Part shown: one piece after another, positions 6,087 to 13,395 of the stretch
How the letters are laid out: every line of letters begins with the position of its first letter
Position numbering within the stretch: position 1 is the stretch's first letter
DNA from: an uncultured Anaeroplasma sp.
GTDB lineage: Bacteria > Bacillota_I > Bacilli_A > Acholeplasmatales > Anaeroplasmataceae
DNA: 13,470 nucleotides
Assembly (NCBI GenBank): GCA_934216145.1
Contig: CAKQBG010000052.1
Location: 1-13,470 of the forward strand
Reading direction: 5' to 3'
The notes under the pieces: model-generated
What the model was told of the DNA's origin: nothing
Seen by the model: the letters and a program-made list of their open reading frames with translations, nothing else
The model's database searches: none
Position numbers and translations under genes: made by a program

Positions 6087-7733
6087 ATGGCAGAAATAAA
6101 TAACTTTATAAAAACTATAATGGAAAATGATTTAAGGGAGCATAAGGTTGACGCAATCGCTACACGTTTTCCACCTGAACCAAATGCTTATTTACATATA
6201 GGACATGCAAGAGCTATTATTACTAACTTTGAGTTAGCAAAGGCTTTTAATGGAACAACAAACTTAAGATTTGATGATACAAATCCTGCTAAAGAGGATA
6301 AAGAATTTGTTGAGGGTATTATAGAGGATTTAGCATGGCTTGGTTATAAGCCTACTAATGTTTTTTATGGTTCTGATTATTTTGAAAGAACATATGAGAA
6401 GGCTATTTTATTAATTAAAAAGGGACTTGCTTATGTTGATGATTTATCTCAAGAGGAAATGAGTAAGTATCGTGGTACTTTAACAGAACCAGGTAAAAAC
6501 TCACCTTGGAGAGATAGAAGCGTTGAAGAGAATTTAAAGCTTTTTGAGGAAATGAGGCAGGGTAAGTATAAGGATGGAGAAAAGACTTTACGTGCTAAGA
6601 TTGATATGGCTAGTCCTAATATCAATATGCGTGACCCTGCAATGTATCGTATTTTACATATTAAGCATCATAGACAGGGTGATAAGTGGTGTATCTATCC
6701 TATGTATGACTTTGCTCATCCATTACAGGATTCATTTGAAGGTATTACTCATTCATTATGTTCATTAGAATATGATAACCATAGAGTTTTATATGATTGG
6801 GTTTTAGCTAATTGTGAGGTTGATCATATTTCTCATCAATATGAATTTGGTCGTTTAAATATTACTAATACAATTATGTCTAAAAGATATTTAAGAGCTT
6901 TAGTTGATGCGAAAAAGGTATCAGGATATGATGATCCTAGAATGCCTACATTATGTGGGTTAAGAAGAAGAGGATTTACTCCTGATAGTATTAGAAACTT
7001 TATTCTTTCTACTGGTTTATCAAGAGTTAATTCTACTGTTTCATCTGAAAGTCTTGATGAAGAATTAAGAAATGACCTAAAGCTTAAGGCATTAAGACCT
7101 AATGCAGTTATAGATCCTGTATTAGTTGAAATTGATAATTATCCTGAGGGTCAGGTTGAATATATGGATTGTCCTAATAATCAAGAAAATGAGGAATTAG
7201 GAAGTCGTAAAATTTCCTTTAGTAAGTATGTATATATTGAGCGTGAGGACTTCATTGAGGAAAAGCCTAATAAGAAGTGGAAGAGATTAGCTTTAGGTGT
7301 AGAGGTTCGTTTAATGCATGCATATTTCATTACTGCTACATCTGTTGAGAAGGATAGTGAGGGCAATATTACAAAGATCCATGCTACATATGATCCTTTA
7401 ACTAAGAGTGGTAGTGGCTTTGATGGTAGAAAGCCTAATGGAAATATCCATTATGTTGATGCATCTACTGCAATAAAGGCTGAATTTAGATTATTTGAAC
7501 CATTAATGGTTGATGAAACAGAAGAAAATAAGGATTTAGATTTCATGGAAAAATTAAATCCAAATTCTATCTCAATTCATCATGGTTATGTTGAGGAATC
7601 TTTAAAGGATACAAAGCCTTTAGATCATTTCCAATTTATTCGTAATGGCTATTATACTACTGATAAGGATTCTACAAGTGAGGAATTAGTATTTAATAGA
7701 ACATGTGGCTTAAAGTCATCATTTAAGATGTAA
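6087..7733 (+). CDS. glnS: Glutaminyl-tRNA synthetase
   Basis: Class I synthetase charging tRNA(Gln) with glutamine. Two ATGs are in frame: 6078 directly abuts the RBS GAGGGG (6072-6077), while 6087 lies nine bases after it and gives the N-terminus MAEINNFIKTI like other GlnRS proteins, so 6087 is chosen (548 residues, close to the E. coli length). RFPPEPNAYLHIGHARA (27-43) holds the HIGH motif with the GlnRS-specific PPEPN context, and MSKRYL (264-269) is the KMSKS equivalent. The catalytic domain is followed by the two-barrel anticodon-binding region (from about 335). The PPEPN/YLHIGH context distinguishes it from GluRS. Most Bacillota make Gln-tRNA by the GatCAB route, so the gene may have been acquired by transfer. 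Confidence 0.93.
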   Translation: MAEINNFIKTIMENDLREHKVDAIATRFPPEPNAYLHIGHARAIITNFELAKAFNGTTNLRFDDTNPAKEDKEFVEGIIEDLAWLGYKPTNVFYGSDYFERTYEKAILLIKKGLAYVDDLSQEEMSKYRGTLTEPGKNSPWRDRSVEENLKLFEEMRQGKYKDGEKTLRAKIDMASPNINMRDPAMYRILHIKHHRQGDKWCIYPMYDFAHPLQDSFEGITHSLCSLEYDNHRVLYDWVLANCEVDHISHQYEFGRLNITNTIMSKRYLRALVDAKKVSGYDDPRMPTLCGLRRRGFTPDSIRNFILSTGLSRVNSTVSSESLDEELRNDLKLKALRPNAVIDPVLVEIDNYPEGQVEYMDCPNNQENEELGSRKISFSKYVYIEREDFIEEKPNKKWKRLALGVEVRLMHAYFITATSVEKDSEGNITKIHATYDPLTKSGSGFDGRKPNGNIHYVDASTAIKAEFRLFEPLMVDETEENKDLDFMEKLNPNSISIHHGYVEESLKDTKPLDHFQFIRNGYYTTDKDSTSEELVFNRTCGLKSSFKM

Positions 7734-7741
7734 TAAAATTA

Positions 7742-7767
7742 AAAGGACTGCTTAACGGCAGCCCTTT
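7742..7767 (+). terminator. Hairpin after glnS, possibly a leaky terminator
   Basis: AAAGGACTGC (7742-7751) pairs with GCAGCCCTTT (7758-7767) with one mismatch and a 6-nt loop. The tail (AGTTTGTAG) lacks a proper T run. It may give partial termination or protect the mRNA 3' end while allowing read-through into the ABC-F gene 24 bp downstream. Confidence 0.4.
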
Positions 7768-7790
7768 AGTTTGTAGAAAAGGAGATCAAA

Positions 7791-9365
7791 ATGTTAAAAA
7801 CAGTTAATTTAGGATTACAATATGGCTCAAGAAAGCTATTTGAGCACGTAGATATAAGTTTTAATAAGGGAAATTGTTATGGTATTATCGGTGCGAATGG
7901 TGCTGGTAAGTCAACATTCCTTAAGGTATTATCAGGAGAGGTTGAATCAACTACTGGTGAGGTTATTCTTGATAAGAATGAAAGAATGAGTGTTTTACGT
8001 CAGGATCAAAATGCTTATAATAATGAAACAGTTTTACATACAGTTTTATTAGGACATAAAAGATTAATTGAAATAATGGATGAAAAGGAAGCATTATATT
8101 CTAAAGAGGATTTCACTGATGAGGATGGAGTTAGAGCTGCTGAATTAGAGGGTGAATTTGCTGAATTAGGAGGCTGGGAGGCTGAAAGTGATGCTGAAAG
8201 CTTATTAAATGGATTAGGTGTTGATGATGAATATCATCAAATGTTAATGGGTGATCTTGATGCTAAGCTAAAGATTAAGGTTTTATTAGCCCAAGCTTTA
8301 TTTGGTAATCCTGATATTCTTTTATTAGATGAGCCTACAAATAACTTAGATTATAAATCTACAAGATGGCTTGAGAATTTCCTTTTAAATTTTGAAAATA
8401 CTGTTTTAATAGTATCTCATGATAGACATTTCTTAAATAATGTTTGTACACATATTTGTGATGTTGATTTTGGTAAGATTAAGCTATATGTTGGTAATTA
8501 TGAATTTTGGTATGAATCTTCTCAATTAGCTTTACAACAACAAAAGGATCAAAATAAGAAGTCAGAACAAAAGATTAAAGAGCTTCAGGAATTCATTGCG
8601 AGATTCTCTGCTAATAAGTCTAAATCTCGTCAAGCAACAAGCCGTAAGAAGCTACTTGAAAAGATCAATGTTGAAGATATTGAACCATCATCAAGAAGAT
8701 ATCCATATATTGGATTTAAACCAAGCCGTGAGGTAGGTAATGATATTTTAATGGTTGATAAGCTTACTAAACCAGGTGTATTTGAGAATTTAACATTTAC
8801 TGTTAATAAGAATGATAAGATTGCCTTCTTAGCTGAAAACTCATTACAAATAACTACTTTATTTAATATTTTATCTGGTAAGGATCAAGATTATACTGGT
8901 AAGTTTAAATGGGGTGTAACAACTAATGTTGGTTATTTAATGCAGGATAATAAGGAATATTTCTCTAGTGATTTAAATTTAATTGATTGGTTAAGACAAT
9001 ATTCAAAGGATGATCAAACTGAGTCATTTATTCGTGGCTGGCTTGGTAGAATGTTATTTAGTGGTGAGGAATCATTAAAGAAGTGTAATGTATTATCAGG
9101 TGGAGAAAAGGTTAGATGTATCTTAGCTAAGCTTATGCTTGAATGTCCTAATATTTTAGTATTAGAAGATCCAACAAACCATCTAGATCTTGAATCTATT
9201 ACAGCATTAAATGAGGGTATGACTAATTATAAGGGTAATATTTTATTTTCAAGTCATGATGCTGAATTACTTGAAACTGTTGCTAATAGAATAATTGCGT
9301 TCCATAAGGACGGAACATATGAGGACCGCTTAACAACATATGAAGAATTCTTAGACTTAGAATAG
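7791..9365 (+). CDS. ykpA: ABC-F family ATPase, YkpA/YbiT type
   Basis: 524 residues with two ABC domains and no membrane segments. ABC-F proteins act on the ribosome in translation control or antibiotic protection. The whole length follows the YkpA/YbiT pattern, including the linker RFSANKSKSRQATSRKKLLEK (271-291) and DWLRQYS (399-405). Domain 1 has Walker A GANGAGKST (34-42) and Walker B LLLDEPTNNLD (177-187), but in place of its signature reads GDLDAKLKIK (154-163). Domain 2 has an intact signature LSGGE (435-439), but its Walker A is replaced by LAENSLQITT (347-356) and its Walker B reads LVLEDPTNHLD (456-466), with the Asp-Glu pair swapped. One composite ATP site is therefore intact and the other lost. 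RBS AAGGAG at 7779-7784. pcrA follows 8 bp downstream. Confidence 0.92.
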   Translation: MLKTVNLGLQYGSRKLFEHVDISFNKGNCYGIIGANGAGKSTFLKVLSGEVESTTGEVILDKNERMSVLRQDQNAYNNETVLHTVLLGHKRLIEIMDEKEALYSKEDFTDEDGVRAAELEGEFAELGGWEAESDAESLLNGLGVDDEYHQMLMGDLDAKLKIKVLLAQALFGNPDILLLDEPTNNLDYKSTRWLENFLLNFENTVLIVSHDRHFLNNVCTHICDVDFGKIKLYVGNYEFWYESSQLALQQQKDQNKKSEQKIKELQEFIARFSANKSKSRQATSRKKLLEKINVEDIEPSSRRYPYIGFKPSREVGNDILMVDKLTKPGVFENLTFTVNKNDKIAFLAENSLQITTLFNILSGKDQDYTGKFKWGVTTNVGYLMQDNKEYFSSDLNLIDWLRQYSKDDQTESFIRGWLGRMLFSGEESLKKCNVLSGGEKVRCILAKLMLECPNILVLEDPTNHLDLESITALNEGMTNYKGNILFSSHDAELLETVANRIIAFHKDGTYEDRLTTYEEFLDLE

Positions 9366-9373
9366 GAGCTTAT

Positions 9374-11533
9374 ATGGATGATATATTATCAGGCTTAAAT
9401 GATAACCAAAGGCTAGCTGTAACAACAACTGAAGGTCCAGTTATGGTTATGGCTGGAGCTGGTTCTGGTAAAACTAAGGTTTTAACAACAAGAATTGCTT
9501 ATATTATTAAGGAAATGGGAATTGTTCCTTCGGGAATTCTTGCGGTGACATTTACTAATAAGGCTGCAGGAGAAATGAAGGAAAGAATTTCTAATATGCT
9601 TCAAATGGAAACTAAGAATATGTGGATATCTACATTTCATAGCTTTGCAGTTAAGCTTTTAAGAATAGAGATTAATAATTTGCCTCCTTATAAAACAGGC
9701 TTTGTTATTGTAGATGAAGAGGATTCTTTAAAGATTGTTAAGGATATAATGAAGCAAAATGAAATAACTGATTATAAGCCTAAGGATATTAAGAATCTTA
9801 TTTCTAAGAATAAAAATTTCTTAAACTTTAGAATTAAGGATCCTAACCTAAATAGTGTATTTACTGATGTAAATAGAATGTATTATGAATATTTAAAGAA
9901 AGAAAATCTAATGGATTTTGATGATTTAATTATTAATGTTATTGATCTATTTAAAAAGAATCCTTTAATATTAGAAAAGTATCAAAGAAAGTTTCAATAT
10001 ATACTAGTTGATGAGTTTCAGGATACTAATTCCCTACAATATCAGCTAATGATGATGCTAGCAGCTAGATATCATAATATCTTTGTTGTTGGTGATGATT
10101 TCCAATCTATTTATTCCTTTAGAGGAGCGAAGATTGAAAATATTAATAAATTTAGGAATGATTTTAAAGAAACTAAATTAATATTACTTGAGAAAAATTA
10201 TCGTTCTACTACTGAAATATTAAATTTAGCTAATTCTGTTATTGAAAAAAACCCTAACCAAATTAAAAAGGTTATGGTTTCTAATAATAGAAATGGTATG
10301 AAGCCATTATATTATTCAGCATCATCTTCATATGATGAGGTTATGTTTGTTATTGATAAAATAAAGAAGCATTTATTAGATGGTGATAAATATAGTGATT
10401 TTGCGATTATGTATCGTGCTAACTATATATCTCGTAGCTTTGAGGATGCGCTAGTTAGATATGAGATTCCTTATAAAATTTATGGTGGATTATCATTCTT
10501 TGCTAGAAAAGAAATTAAGGATATGATAGCATATTTAAGACTAATGCTTCATAAGGATGATGATTTCTCATTTAAGAGAATTATTAATGAACCAAAGCGT
10601 AAAATAGGTGAATCTATTATTAATAAGCTTACCTTTATAGCATTAAATCATAATTGCTCATTGTTTGAAGCAATAGAATATTATGATGGAAATGGTATAG
10701 CAGCAACAAATTTAAAAGAATTTAAGAAATTTATTGATGTTACTAGTAGTCAAATTAATTATGATAAATTAACCTCTTTAATTGATAAAATACTTAATGA
10801 AACTGGATATGAGGCCTCACTAAAAAAAGATGAAGATTCATATGAGGATAGAATAGGTAATATTAGAGAATTTAAATCAGTATTAAAGGAAGCAACTGAA
10901 TCATATGATGAAGCTAATAATAATGAAGAAGTACTTGAGGCATTATTATCTGATTTAGCTTTACGTAGTGAAAATGATAATACTGTTGATGAAAATGCTG
11001 TAAGACTTACAAGCTATCATCAAGCTAAGGGACTAGAATTTAAGAATGTATTTATGGTCGCAATGGAGGAAGGAATTTTTCCTTCTAATAATTGTGTTTC
11101 TAAAGATGATGAAGAAGAGGAAAGAAGAATTTGTTATGTAGGTATAACTCGTGCAAAGGATAGATTATATTTAACAAGTGCGAATTCTAGATTTTTATTT
11201 GGTAGTCAAGCAGCAATGTTGCCATCTCGTTTTATAAGAGAAATGAATAAAGATTATTATGATGATTACCATAAGCTTTTATTAAATAAAAAGAGAGCAG
11301 CTGATGTTACTCTTAAGAGTAAGCTTAGTACATCTACTAAGATAGAAACTAAAAAGGAAGTATCATCTAATACTTCTAATTCTAATTTTATTGTTGGAGA
11401 TAAAATTAATCATAAAGTATTTGGTGATGGATTGGTTGTTGGTGTTAATGGCAATATGATTACTGTTGCCTTTAAGGCTCCACATGGTATTAAAAATTTA
11501 ATGGCCTCTCATCCTTCTATTCGAAAATTATAA
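9374..11533 (+). CDS. pcrA: PcrA/UvrD-type ATP-dependent 3'-5' DNA helicase
   Basis: 719-residue superfamily 1A helicase acting in nucleotide excision repair, recombination control and plasmid replication. Motif I is GAGSGKT (28-34), motif Ia TFTNKAAGEMKERI (59-72), DEFQD (213-217) is the Walker B motif II, GDDFQSIYSFRGA (240-252) motif III, NYRST (275-279) motif IV; motif V SYHQAKGLEFKNVF and motif VI VGITRAKDRLYL lie near residues 540-605. The C-terminal GDKINHKVFGDGLVV (about 672-686) is the Tudor-like RNA-polymerase-binding domain of PcrA. RBS AGGAG overlaps the stop of the ABC-F gene. ligA, the usual neighbour in Bacilli, is not in the window; mobile debris follows instead. Confidence 0.96.
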   Translation: MDDILSGLNDNQRLAVTTTEGPVMVMAGAGSGKTKVLTTRIAYIIKEMGIVPSGILAVTFTNKAAGEMKERISNMLQMETKNMWISTFHSFAVKLLRIEINNLPPYKTGFVIVDEEDSLKIVKDIMKQNEITDYKPKDIKNLISKNKNFLNFRIKDPNLNSVFTDVNRMYYEYLKKENLMDFDDLIINVIDLFKKNPLILEKYQRKFQYILVDEFQDTNSLQYQLMMMLAARYHNIFVVGDDFQSIYSFRGAKIENINKFRNDFKETKLILLEKNYRSTTEILNLANSVIEKNPNQIKKVMVSNNRNGMKPLYYSASSSYDEVMFVIDKIKKHLLDGDKYSDFAIMYRANYISRSFEDALVRYEIPYKIYGGLSFFARKEIKDMIAYLRLMLHKDDDFSFKRIINEPKRKIGESIINKLTFIALNHNCSLFEAIEYYDGNGIAATNLKEFKKFIDVTSSQINYDKLTSLIDKILNETGYEASLKKDEDSYEDRIGNIREFKSVLKEATESYDEANNNEEVLEALLSDLALRSENDNTVDENAVRLTSYHQAKGLEFKNVFMVAMEEGIFPSNNCVSKDDEEEERRICYVGITRAKDRLYLTSANSRFLFGSQAAMLPSRFIREMNKDYYDDYHKLLLNKKRAADVTLKSKLSTSTKIETKKEVSSNTSNSNFIVGDKINHKVFGDGLVVGVNGNMITVAFKAPHGIKNLMASHPSIRKL

Positions 11534-11570
11534 TATAAAATAAAATGGTTCTTTCCAATGTGAGGGTGAA

Positions 11571-11586
11571 AGGTAGGTACCTACCT
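11571..11586. repeat. Perfect 16-bp palindrome
   Basis: AGGTAGGTACCTACCT is its own reverse complement. It is enclosed by a second inverted pair, TTCCAAT (11553-11559) and ATTGGAA (11590-11596). The ACCTACCT core also occurs upstream of the CobW operon (157-168). Confidence 0.7.
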
Positions 11587-11610
11587 AAGATTGGAAGTTG
11601 AAAAAACAAA

Positions 11611-11660
11611 GATGGTAAATAACTATCCATTCTCGGGTAGATACTTATCATCTTTTTTTT
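11611..11660 (+). terminator. Intrinsic terminator downstream of pcrA
   Basis: An 18-position stem (11611-11628 with 11635-11652) has a 6-nt loop, a few mismatches and a wobble, and is followed by eight T residues (11653-11660). It lies 77 bp after the pcrA stop and is the best candidate for ending that transcript. Confidence 0.7.
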
Positions 11661-11773
11661 GACAATAAAACGGCTCTTTCCAAAGATGGTTTAAATGGCG
11701 TGAAATTTAAACTAGCTTTGGAAAGAACCACTTCTATGATACCATTTACATTCATTTCTAAACTCCTTGCCAT
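11648..11773 (-). pseudogene. Short minus-strand ORF start fused to the hairpin element
   Basis: GAGGGG (11784-11779) precedes an ATG at 11773 by five bases; the frame gives 41 codons beginning MARSLEMNVNGIIEVV before a TGA. A second good RBS (AAGGAG, 11768-11763) precedes an in-frame ATG at 11755. From about 11729 the frame runs through the 25-bp hairpin, so only the first 15 codons may derive from a former gene. It could be the 5' stump of a transposase; the peptide is not recognisable. Confidence 0.3.
11672..11729. repeat. 25-bp inverted repeat with 8-nt loop
   Basis: The arms 11672-11696 and 11705-11729 match at 22 of 25 positions, with loop GGCGTGAA (11697-11704). The structure can form on either strand and has no T-run, so it is not a plain terminator. 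The arm ends carry the GGYTCTTTCCAA motif shared with 11547. Confidence 0.75.
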
Positions 11774-11842
11774 AATTACCCCTCACTCTGAATTTATTTC
11801 AGTTTAAGATGTTAAATTTTATATATCAATAAAGTTCACTAA

Positions 11843-11890
11843 AGTGGCCTACATTCGCCGAGATAGTGGTTTCGCCGAAATACACACTAT
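11843..11890. mobile_element. IS-end-like direct repeats (AGTGG...TTCGCCGA)
   Basis: AGTGG plus TTCGCCGA occurs twice, at 11843-11861 and 11865-11878, and ATAGTG (11863-11868) is mirrored by CACTAT (11885-11890). Read on the minus strand the block starts near a TGTGTATTTCGGCGAAA. Several short direct repeats just inside a TG end are typical of IS21-like elements, and the ORF start just inside it points away from this end. The coding stub begins right next to it at 11894. IS21 is a guess from pattern only. Confidence 0.35.
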
Positions 11891-11893
11891 TGA

Positions 11894-12007
11894 AATTTTG
11901 TTTGTAATGATGAAAATGGTTTTGATATTGTATTCGACCAATATAAAACTTCATCAGAATACATAAAAGAATCATTAACTAGAATTAGAAATAAATATGA
12001 ATGTTAG
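11894..12007 (+). pseudogene. C-terminal fragment of a lost gene
   Basis: An open frame of 37 codons follows a TGA at 11891 and ends in TAG at 12005. It has a protein-like composition (NDENGFDIVFDQYKTSSEYI is part of it) and no start codon. A proper terminator follows immediately and even overlaps the stop. This is how the 3' end of a gene looks after an insertion removed its front. The family is not recognised; with an RHS locus next door, an immunity-type protein is conceivable but unsupported. Confidence 0.45.
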
Positions 12008-12034
12008 ATACAGGCTTTTGCTTGTATCTTTTTT
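12007..12034 (+). terminator. Intrinsic terminator of the truncated plus-strand gene
   Basis: GATACAGGC (12007-12015) pairs with GCTTGTATC (12020-12028) with one G-U wobble and a TTTT loop, followed by six T residues. It overlaps the TAG of the upstream fragment. Confidence 0.8.
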
Positions 12035-12037
12035 ATT

Positions 12038-12076
12038 AGAAAAAGAGTGCAACTATCTATTAAGACAGTTACACTC
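12038..12076 (-). terminator. Intrinsic terminator of the RHS/immunity transcript
   Basis: On the minus strand GAGTGTAACTGTCT (12076-12063) pairs with AGATAGTTGCACTC (12058-12045), a 14-bp stem with two G-U wobbles and a 4-nt loop, followed by TTTTTC. It lies 13 bp after the stop of the small membrane protein gene and converges with the plus-strand terminator at 12007-12034. Confidence 0.8.
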
Positions 12077-12089
12077 CTGCAAGTTTGTG

Positions 12090-12533
12090 TTATCTTGTAA
12101 AAATTTTCTTTATAATCATCTTTTTGATTAGTTTTTTTGAAAAAGATATCTCTATATTTTTTTCTACATCTTCTTCTGAATAATAGATAATTAAACATCC
12201 TCTTTTGGAATCTCCTAATAATAAAGTAGCAAAGCTGTGATATTCACAATATTTTATTTTATTATTTTTAATCTCTTTAATGATATTTCCTTTTTTTGTT
12301 ATTTTAAAAGAATCATTTGTAAATTCATAATATGTTTTGCAAAATAAAGAATAAAGACAACATACAATAAATCCTAAAAATACAATTCCCATAATTATAA
12401 ACAAATAAATTAAAATGTTGTTTTGGGTTACATCAAATCCTAAGAAAAATACCATAGTTGAGAGGATAATGCTCATCAACCCGAACAAGAAATTAAAGAA
12501 TATAACATGAAAAATACCTTTTTTTATTTTCAT
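12090..12533 (-). CDS. Small membrane protein downstream of RHS, candidate immunity protein
   Basis: 147 residues from the ATG at 12533. A TTG at 12542 is in frame, but the RBS AAAGG (12547-12543) touches it while lying nine bases from the ATG, so the ATG is chosen. Two hydrophobic segments lie at about residues 7-31 and 40-63. A cytoplasmic part of about 80 residues starts at TYYEFTNDSFKITKKGNIIKEI and has a strand-rich look like bacterial PH-type domains. No family is firmly recognised. The gene starts 14 bp after the RHS stop and shares its terminator, the position in which immunity genes sit in RHS and other polymorphic-toxin loci. A membrane immunity protein would suit a toxin acting on membranes. 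Confidence 0.65.
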   Translation of the reverse strand: MKIKKGIFHVIFFNFLFGLMSIILSTMVFFLGFDVTQNNILIYLFIIMGIVFLGFIVCCLYSLFCKTYYEFTNDSFKITKKGNIIKEIKNNKIKYCEYHSFATLLLGDSKRGCLIIYYSEEDVEKNIEISFSKKLIKKMIIKKIFTR

Positions 12534-12547
12534 TGAAACCAACCTTT

Positions 12548-13395
12548 CTAATATAAATCTGGTATTATTAAATCAATTAACCATCTCGCTAAAGCTGCTG
12601 ATCCACTTACAAAAAGCGCTTTTGACAAAGTTTCTCCAATTAATACTTTTGATCCCCAAAATACAGCTCTTAATGTATTCATACCACCATGATTAATGTA
12701 AAAAGCATCAGCAGTTCCAAAGCCACCAAAATTCCAATTGTTCTCATTAGATGCAACACAATCAAGTGAATATTTTGCCATACCAGCAACAGATGAGGCT
12801 CCAACAGATATTCCTAAAGCCGCTCCTGTTGATAATCCAAAGCTTGCCACACTAGCTCCGGTAGCAGCTAGGCCTGCCGCTCCACCTAATACAATAGTAG
12901 CTCCGACCGCGGCTCCAAATATAGCTCCTCCAGCAATATATGCACCCAAATCTCATCCACGTTCGCCAGATTGATATGCACTGTATTCAGCTGTAGCGCC
13001 TCCGATTATGGCAGCAATAACCATACTAAATAATAATGTCAAAATAAAAGCATGTCCACTAGGATCGATGTTCATGATAGGGTTATTAGCACAGTAGCAG
13101 TATAAATTCAAACCATTTACTGATTCCGGATCAAGATATTCAATAGAATCAGGACTAATGAATCTAGAAGCTTTAGGATCATAATACCTAGCCTTTAAAT
13201 AATAAAGACCTGTTTCATTATCATAATAATATCCTTTATATCTAATAGGATTAATATATCCAATATTATGTTCATCAGAAATTTCATTATCATTATTATC
13301 AAATATCTTATGATTGCCATAGCTATCATATTTATATTTTACAATGATATTTCCATTAGAGTCAAGTAAATAATTAATATTACCTAATGAATCTA
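12548..13395 (-). pseudogene. 3' part of an RHS-repeat polymorphic toxin gene, twice disrupted
   Basis: The translated frame from about 13395 carries DSNGNIIVKYKYDSYGN repeat text, then the RHS core end: GLYYLKARYYDPKASRFISP, LNLYCYCANNPIMNIDPSGH. A hydrophobic Gly/Ala-rich stretch of about 90 residues follows, then a tip of about 65 residues (from NENNWNFGGFG to IIPDLY). An in-frame TGA (12955-12953) interrupts QSGERG-DLGAYIAGG; coding character is unchanged on both sides and Trp would fit there. Upstream, RHS similarity ends near 13395 and an in-frame TAG lies at 13420-13418, so the large N-terminal part is missing. RHS proteins are secreted or surface toxins with a variable C-terminal tip; this tip matches no toxin I know. 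Without the TGA, 12548-12949 could be expressed only as an orphan tip from a TTG. Confidence 0.75.

Larger units (their letters stand above)
11547..11729. mobile_element. MITE-like element with GGTTCTTTCCAA inverted ends
   Basis: GGTTCTTTCCAA at 11547-11558 is the exact reverse complement of TTGGAAAGAACC at 11718-11729, enclosing 183 bp without an intact gene. A third, near-identical copy (GGCTCTTTCCAA) lies inside at 11672-11683. The GG-n-TCTTT start resembles the terminal repeats of ISL3-family insertion sequences (recollection, not checked). No matching target duplication is visible at the flanks. Alternative: two unrelated RNA hairpins that happen to share a motif. Confidence 0.35.
11534..12089. 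other. Gene-free debris region between pcrA and the RHS locus
   Basis: About 550 bp with no intact gene, made of nested hairpins, IS-end-like repeats, a 5' ORF stump and a 3' gene stub, closed by two convergent terminators. It looks like repeated insertion and deletion of mobile elements. Confidence 0.6.

Noticed and set aside
6574..7366. Short alternative frames inside glnS on both strands
   Set aside because: They lie wholly within a well-identified gene and lack start signals or recognisable features.
12004..12198. 64-codon minus-strand frame overlapping the end of the membrane gene
   Set aside because: It overlaps the better-supported 147-residue gene and runs through both terminators, with no RBS.
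12738..12974. 78-codon plus-strand frame opposite the RHS tip
   Set aside because: It is antisense to the Ala/Gly-rich RHS segment, has an Ala/Pro-rich shadow composition and no RBS.
320..13395. Genome-wide reassignment of TGA to Trp (code 4)
   Set aside because: All Trp codons in conserved genes are TGG, none has an internal TGA, and tsaE ends with TGA in a classic ATGA overlap. The single in-frame TGA is in an otherwise broken RHS gene.
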